This document shows, piece after piece, positions 1 through 5,544 of a DNA stretch of 15,578 nucleotides. The DNA comes from Beroe ovata (taxonomy: Eukaryota > Ctenophora > Nuda > Beroida > Beroidae): NCBI GenBank assembly GCA_946803715.1, contig CAMPET010000063.1, positions 142,957-158,534 of the forward strand, read 5' to 3'. The first letter of the stretch is position 1. Every line of letters begins with the position of its first letter. A program made the position numbers and the translations under genes. The notes under the pieces were generated by a model. That model saw only the letters and a program-made list of their open reading frames with translations, was not told where the DNA came from and ran no database searches.

Positions 1-13
1 CTCACTCTATCTA

Positions 14-25
14 ACACACACACAT

Positions 26-72
<47 letters not shown>

Positions 73-73
73 T
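14..73. repeat. (CA)n microsatellite at window start
   Basis: Nearly pure CA dinucleotide repeat with a few interruptions (ATAAA, CGCA). It leaves no credible coding potential. Confidence 0.97.
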
Positions 74-628
74 AACACTCACTGTGAACACGAAGTCATG
101 AGTAGTGAACACAGGTATATCTGTGATGAGGGGGTATTAGAGCATTGTTCATCTGTCACGGTATTTACAGTACACAGAATACAGCGGATAGTTATCAATT
201 TCAGTAAAGCCGCGATAGTAAACTTAACGGTGTTCTCTACACGGCTCAACACAAGACAGTCAACTATCACAACACCAAGTAATACCTATGTACTCCTTCC
301 CTATGTGTGGCGAAAGCAAAAGTTACAAAAGTGATGATGATGCGTAAGCGCGTATAATATGCACAATGGTAAATGATTATGGATGAAGGATTGGTAAAGT
401 AATTTGAATATTAGGTTGCTCATGTATTGATGCTGTATATGCCTAATTCTACTAGCGATGGATTTATGGACGTTCGTCGTCCAACTTGACAGGTTTTGGG
501 TTGACGAACTGGGAAAAGAGAATAGCATGACTCGGAATCGAACGAGCGAAAAACGCAGGTAATGATGTCATCTCAATCTCATCCATGATCCGTATTTAGA
601 TTATGTTTCCGAAATCAGAAATTAGTTA
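74..628. other. Non-coding, nothing recognised
   Basis: Short open frames exist on both strands but show no family motif, no splice-consistent continuation and low-complexity composition. A sequence resembling a tRNA T-loop near 535-550 lacks the rest of a tRNA. Confidence 0.5.
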
Positions 629-683
629 TTCAACTACAAATACAATAGCTTACCAGTGGTAAGCTATTGTATTTGAAGTTGAA
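629..683. repeat. Near-perfect inverted repeat (27 bp arms, 1-base loop)
   Basis: The left arm 629-655 and right arm 657-683 are reverse complements except for one position, with a single G at 656 between them. Transcribed either way it would give a very stable hairpin. The core reads AATAGCTTACCA / TGGTAAGCTATT. Origin unknown: a hairpin-type element, a fold-back duplication, or a small structured RNA. Confidence 0.9.
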
Positions 684-1220
684 CGTGTATTCGACGAAGG
701 CTCGTGTTTTGTAAAACGTAGAAAAGGTGACATGTGTGTGTGTGTGAGTAAAAACTATGAGCTTCGCATAAGTTGACGGATAGCAGACTTTGTTGACAAC
801 TATGTGCACAGCTGTGTCACATGCTAACTTGTAGGTAGATAGAACCGAGTGAAATATGTGCCGGGCGATGTTAATTCCCAAATTCTGTGCATGCAGGACG
901 CTGAATGCTGATACGGTGTCACTATTCAGAAAGCTGGGGAAATGGTGTTTAGATTAATGTTCATGTCAATTCTCCTCTCGTATATATGCGCATATCTTGG
1001 CGTAATATGAAACCAGCTCGTGATATGCAGACAGTGTGCCATAATTTAGAGTCTCATTTCCGTCTATAGTAGACCCGTATCTATAACTTGTGATTGGGCC
1101 GGTTATAAGAATGCTGATTGACACACGGAGATGGTGTCAAGTGTCAACTCAAGTGTGATCAGATGTCCTGATGTCAACGTGGGCTGTAGGAAATAGCTAA
1201 TTGATCGTATTGTAGTTATG
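684..1220. other. Non-coding, nothing recognised
   Basis: A short GT run (733-746) and no supported gene. Open frames are short and unlike known proteins. Confidence 0.45.
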
Positions 1221-1277
1221 TACATTTAGCAATGTACATATTGTGAATAATGTATTGTGTACATTGTACTAAATGTA
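1221..1277. repeat. Imperfect inverted repeat
   Basis: The arm TACATTTAGCAATGTACA (1221-1238) pairs with 1258-1277, whose reverse complement is the same word with two extra bases (TA) inserted after TACATTTAG. The loop is about 19 bases. It could be a small fold-back element. Confidence 0.75.
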
Positions 1278-2691
1278 TGAATTAAACCCATCAACAATAT
1301 CAGCAAGAATACTACAACTGTAAACCGGAACCTACTAGCAAAATATACAGAAGAAATAGCGGCCCATTGTTGATCCTTTCACACAGACAGCTACTCACAT
1401 TATGGAAGTCACGTCATTACTTGAAGATCACTAACAGCTATACATTATGTACACGATAAAACATCGCCTTGTATACTACTACCTGTCACGTGAGCCACGC
1501 CCTAATGACTTCTAGTTCTACTGCCATGGCGGGTAGCAGACACATGCAAATCTAAACCTACCAGCAATTGCAACTCTTATCTATATGAATATCAAAATCG
1601 TTTTTCAGATCATAATACAAGTTCAACTTCAAGTAGGTACAACGTCTCACAGTCAACATCTTAAGTCGAGATTATAGCAAGTGTCAAACGTCCTTATACA
1701 ACAAGAAGTGTTGACATACAATGACACAGTTTCATATCACAGTATAGTGCAATGATATTATAACTATGCTAATGGTATATTGAAAGAGAATTATTAAATT
1801 GCAGATTCGTGTCCGTTGCGACGGCAATAAGATCAATTTAGCATGATTATCGTTAATCGGTCCTTCACAAGATGTTAACATTAAACCTACAACACTGTCA
1901 ACAGGGGGTGCAATTATCTCATCAAGGTAATGGTATGCTAATAAGTAATTTTACTGAAAATAATCAGAGGGATATTCTTATTATTGTCAACCTATTATCA
2001 CAGTCAGTCAGCCTGTCTGCAATATCGCTAGTACCAAGAACCTACACGTATATGAAATTCGTTCCGCAAATTGGGAACTCTATATAGAAATGGATATTCA
2101 GGATATCCAGGGCAATGCGTGCAAAAATTATAAATTATGCTACAATAACATGGGCCATGTTCCATGACATCGGTATAGGATGGAGAGTGAAAACTTCCAA
2201 GTGTCGCCCCTAGGCCTGTACGAGGAATACCCAGTCCCACGCCTCTGATGACAGAGTATGTACCTACACTAAGAAGCACATTAGCAAGGCCGGTATATCA
2301 GACACACACAATGACAATACAGATTGTTCACTACTGCCGCAACAGCAGTATCTGGATGCGTATCAAGCTCGCTATTCCCCGCCACGGATTTTGTCGTGCA
2401 TCATCACGAACTTCACGCTGCTGCGTTTTAAAACAGCGTGATACTCCCGGTAGTTCGAGCGGAGGTGGAGACGGAGGGCGCGGTTCATTATTTTATAGAG
2501 AGCAGGTCTTATGAAACACGATTCACTGCTGCTACGCCAACTCGGCAATGACACGTCATTTCGTCCTGTTTGATGTCGATTCAACATTGTTGAGTCACGG
2601 CGTCACGCATCTTGACAATAACATGTATGCAGTAAGTTCAAACAGCACAAAAAGCTCAAAAAGGTTATCAGAAAATAAGAATGAGATGCAG
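1278..2691. other. Long stretch without a supported gene
   Basis: A CACGTG box followed by CCACGCCC lies near 1488-1502. A locally GC-richer part (about 2200-2590) is open on both strands: the minus frame 2587-2372 contains NRALRLHLRSNYREYHAVLK and the plus frame 2248-2514 a Gly/Ser run. Neither matches a family I know and neither has convincing splice partners, so I do not call a gene. Confidence 0.4.
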
Positions 2692-2722
2692 AGAGTACTA
2701 TGTAAAAACCATCACAACGATT
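2692..2722 (+). repeat. Dispersed repeat copy 1 beside (CA)n
   Basis: Thirty-one bases containing TAAAAACCATCACA match 10410-10440 at 27 of 31 positions by eye. Both copies lie just upstream (11 and about 30 bases) of a (CA)n tract. A third, looser copy lies at 12511-12543. This looks like the conserved part of an interspersed element with a CA-rich end (inference). Confidence 0.6.
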
Positions 2723-2731
2723 AACAAACAG

Positions 2732-2732
<1 letters not shown>

Positions 2733-2773
<41 letters not shown>

Positions 2774-2777
2774 ACAC
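2733..2777. repeat. (CA)n microsatellite
   Basis: Almost pure CA repeat, interrupted once by CATAC. Confidence 0.97.
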
Positions 2778-2892
2778 TATGACTTACCCACAGAGCTAGA
2801 GAGAATCGTAACGGTAAAGAGAAGGAAACTGGAAAATACGATAGTTTCTGGGGCGGAGCTGCGTGGTCGCTGCACTAAGCACTTTGACTATG

Positions 2893-2921
2893 TGTCACGT
2901 GCTTCAGCAATTCACGTGACA
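2893..2921. promoter_or_regulatory. Paired CACGTG E-boxes in inverted repeat
   Basis: TGTCACGTG (2893-2901) and CACGTGACA (2913-2921) form a 9 bp inverted repeat. TCACGTGA-type sites are bound by bHLH-zip factors (USF/MiT families, established knowledge). No gene start was recognised next to it, so function is uncertain. Confidence 0.45.
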
Positions 2922-3130
2922 TGAAGTGTGAGCACGGAGACCGTAATATACGGATATTTTATCATGGTCTTATATGAGCAGCTATGTTTTGAACAACGTA
3001 TAATCATCCGCATTAATTGCCCATTAAGTTTTAATTGCCCATTTTCAGCATTCTCTGCAATAGTTGCATTGTGTACTGCTCTTTGTGAGATGATGTTAAT
3101 GGAGGACGTTGACAAGCATGCTGTAGCAAG

Positions 3131-3194
3131 CACACACACACACACACACACACACACANACACACACACACATACACACAAACACACACACACA
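3131..3194. repeat. (CA)n microsatellite with ambiguous base
   Basis: CA repeat with an N at 3159 and interruptions CATAC and AAAC. Apparent open frames here are simple-repeat artefacts. Confidence 0.97.
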
Positions 3195-3207
3195 TCTCTC
3201 TAGCTCT

Positions 3208-3644
3208 ACGACCTTTCACTTTCAATTCACAGTTTAAAATTTAGGAGCGCGCAATGCACTTCTTGTTCAACTTCATCGGCATGGCTGTTATCAATGCACT
3301 TTTACTACCATCCAAGATTTTTTAAATTCTTATGGTCAACGGTTCTCCTTCCAAGAAGCAAAGAATATCAATATGAATAAGGAATCATAGGTTCTTTTAA
3401 GTAAGAAAACAGCATCCTTATCTTCCCTAAATTGAAAGTTTATGCTCGATTTATGCCAGATTTTAATCGTGGTAACAGAGTCATCATATTTTTTCACGTC
3501 ATGTGAGACTACAAGAATCGTTATGTTTTTGCCTCAAAATTTGCGATCCAATCACTTCATTTATTAAATCAGAAGGAAACAGGGGCCACAGATTTTGTAC
3601 TTTGGTTTTGAATTTTGATCAAGGATAAACTTTTGTAGGACTAG
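3208..3644. other. Non-coding, nothing recognised
   Basis: AT-rich sequence with T-runs and no gene on either strand. Its last part (about 3588-3625) faintly resembles 3796-3840 and may be a decayed piece of the repeat that follows. Confidence 0.45.
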
Positions 3645-3810
3645 GAGTCCAGGAACGCATTTCCCAGAAGATACACAGTTTTTTGCTTTCAAATATCGAG
3701 CATCTGCAAAATCGCAATCCTATTTTCATTGATGACCCTAAATTAGGCAAAGTTGAGAAAATGAAGCAGGGGTCTGGGAGCGCAGCCCCCAGAAGCCACA
3801 CAGTTTTTTG
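3645..3810. repeat. Two diverged copies of an interspersed-repeat segment, 125 bp apart
   Basis: 3645-3685 and 3770-3810 agree at about 32 of 41 positions and share CACAGTTTTTTG. The second copy holds a CTGGGAGCGCAGCCCCCAG fold-back. GC-rich palindromes of this kind inside AT-rich DNA are typical of small non-autonomous repeats in invertebrate genomes (inference). The minus-strand open frame across it is a by-product. Confidence 0.55.
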
Positions 3811-3964
3811 TATTTAGATTTTAATTTGTTCAAATTTAGGTCAAATTATGCACACGATTTCAACTTGTCCGAGGATTGATTTTCAGATATTCCTGAAAAA
3901 ATTATCCTCGGTCTGTTATCCTCCCTATGGGAAATAGATTTGAACTTTTATGAAGGGGTGCGTG

Positions 3965-4640
3965 CTGACACCACTGCATAACTGTGACGTAGGAATGCTT
4001 GCGATGGAATGCGCTGACACCATAACGTCAGAACACTATAACAGACCTGTGTGACGATTGGGGTACTCATTCGTCACAACTTGCTCATGCTGACACCACT
4101 GCATAACTGTGACGTATGAATGCTTGCGATGGAATGCGCTGACACCAGTTCGTCAGAACAGGGCTGTGTGACGATTGGGGTACTCATTCGTCACAACTTG
4201 CTGACACCACTGCATAACTGTGACGTAGGAATGCTTGCGATGGAATGCGCTGACACCAGTTCGTCAGAACAGGGCTGTGTGACGATTGGGGTACTCATTC
4301 GTCACAACTTGCTGACACCACTGCATAACTGTGACGTAGGAATGCATGCGATGGAATGCGCTGACACCAGTTCGTCAGAACAGGGCTGTGTGACGATTGG
4401 GGTACTCATTCGTCACAACTTGCTGACACCACTGCATAACTGTGACGTAGGAATGCTTGCGATGGAATGCGTTGACACCATTACGTCAGAATAAGCTTAT
4501 GTGACGATTGGGGTGCTCATTCGTCACAACTTGCTGACACCACTACGTAACTGTGACGTATGAATGCTTTCGATGGTTTGGGCTGACACCATTACGACAG
4601 AACAGGCGTGTGTGACGGTTGGGGTGCTCATTCGTCACAC
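3965..4640 (+). repeat. Six-copy 111 bp satellite array
   Basis: Units start at 3965, 4090, 4201, 4312, 4423 and 4534 with CTGACACCACT. The spacing is 125 for the first and exactly 111 for the next four. Each unit holds a second CTGACACCA about 49 bases in and an inverted repeat TGTGACGA ... TCGTCACA with a 13-base spacer. The period is 37 codons, so one plus-strand frame stays open for 124 codons as a repeating peptide. This is likely incidental: the outer units break it and there is no sign of expression. Inner units are nearly identical, indicating recent expansion or homogenisation. Confidence 0.93.
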
Positions 4641-4886
4641 TGTGACACATTTTCAATGAAAATCTGCTAATTTCATAGCAAATTTTTCCCTCTTCATCAG
4701 CGTGTGACGAATCATTGACGTTTTGAGGCAAATTGAGCTGCGTGCAGCTAAGTCAAACTTGAACTTAATTAAAACCGAATTGAACTAAATTAATTTAATA
4801 AATTTAAGATGGCAACAAATAAAACAGCATTTTTTGGGTACATAAATTACTATGTCTTGTACGTAGCAAATAGTAAATGATGGGGA

Positions 4887-4892
4887 TTTATT
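4887..4892 (-). terminator. Candidate polyadenylation signal for the semaphorin
   Basis: AATAAA on the minus strand about 620 bases downstream of the TGA at 5514. It is the nearest exact hexamer I saw below the stop. AATAAA is common in AT-rich DNA, so this is weak on its own. Confidence 0.25.
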
Positions 4893-4972
4893 TTCAATTC
4901 ATACTGCATTCCGTCCTAAAAATCTGGCGTTGTTAATGTTTTCAACATCTTTTTTCTTTTTTAAAAAACCTA

Positions 4973-5017
4973 AATGAATTTTCATTATCATAATGAATTT
5001 TCATTATCATAATGAAA
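4973..5017. repeat. Short palindromic tandem repeat
   Basis: The 19-base unit AATGAATTTTCATTATCAT occurs twice in tandem (4973-4991, 4992-5010) with a partial third. Each unit is itself mostly palindromic (AATGAA..TTCATT, ATTATCATAAT). Confidence 0.85.
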
Positions 5018-5513
5018 ATGACATACTTGAACTTCCTAAAACGTCAATACAATCCCTATTATCATAAAAGATTCGATTTGAACACTGAACAGCCATGAGC
5101 GACAAATTGTTAATGTTTGAATTCAAAACTGGTTCTCGACTACTACACAGCGACCTAAGCTGAATAAAATTTCACCATCACAAACTCTGAGAATCTTCTG
5201 TTTTTAAAATTCAATATATGTAACCGGAGAGAATATGATTCAATCAAACAAGAATAACATAACGTCAGAAATCAACTCTCAATCAAACTTTGATCAATTA
5301 TCAAACAAACTTTCTGAAATATTTACATCAATCGGCGCAGGTTAATTCGCCACAACCATAATTTCGGCTCATCTCTCATCCTCATATTAGTTTGGCAAAT
5401 TCCAATTTCCTGCTTCATCATCTGTCGACTGATTCACGTTCTCACTTTTTCAGTTTCACATGACATTCTCATCTCTGATAGACTCGTACTGATTTGGTGG
5501 GTGATTTACAACC

Positions 5514-5544
5514 TCAGGTTAGCAATGGGGGCGGAACGGGGTAT
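5514..5544 (-). CDS. Possible alternative terminal exon J of the semaphorin
   Basis: If donor AG|GTAATA at 5681 is used, the acceptor CGCCCCCAG at 5546-5545 joins in phase. It gives a C-terminus RYPVPPPLLT followed by TGA at 5516-5514. The pyrimidine-rich acceptor, the 137-base intron (matching its neighbours) and the proline-rich continuation support it. Use is unproven, since reading straight on from exon I gives a stop after Arg. Confidence 0.45.

Larger units (their letters stand above)
4641..5513. other. AT-rich 3' flank of the semaphorin
   Basis: No coding sequence is seen on either strand. On the minus strand this is where the semaphorin 3' UTR should lie. It contains a small palindromic tandem repeat (4973-5017) and a minus-strand AATAAA. 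Just past the satellite, TGTGACGAATCATTGACG near 4702-4720 echoes the satellite's TGTGACGA word. Confidence 0.5.

Noticed and set aside
521-595. Minus-strand tRNA suggested by TTCGATTCCGAG
   Set aside because: Only a T-loop-like word is present. No A box, anticodon arm or acceptor stem can be paired.
2372-2587. Minus frame with LRLHLRSNYREYHAVLKRSS
   Set aside because: Protein-like in part, but no family match, no splice context, and the opposite strand is also open.
3619-3801. Minus frame WLLGAALPDPCFIFSTLPNL
   Set aside because: It is the translation of an interspersed repeat, not a gene.
3965-4640. CRISPR array
   Set aside because: Units are contiguous 111 bp tandem repeats with no unique spacers, in a eukaryotic genome.
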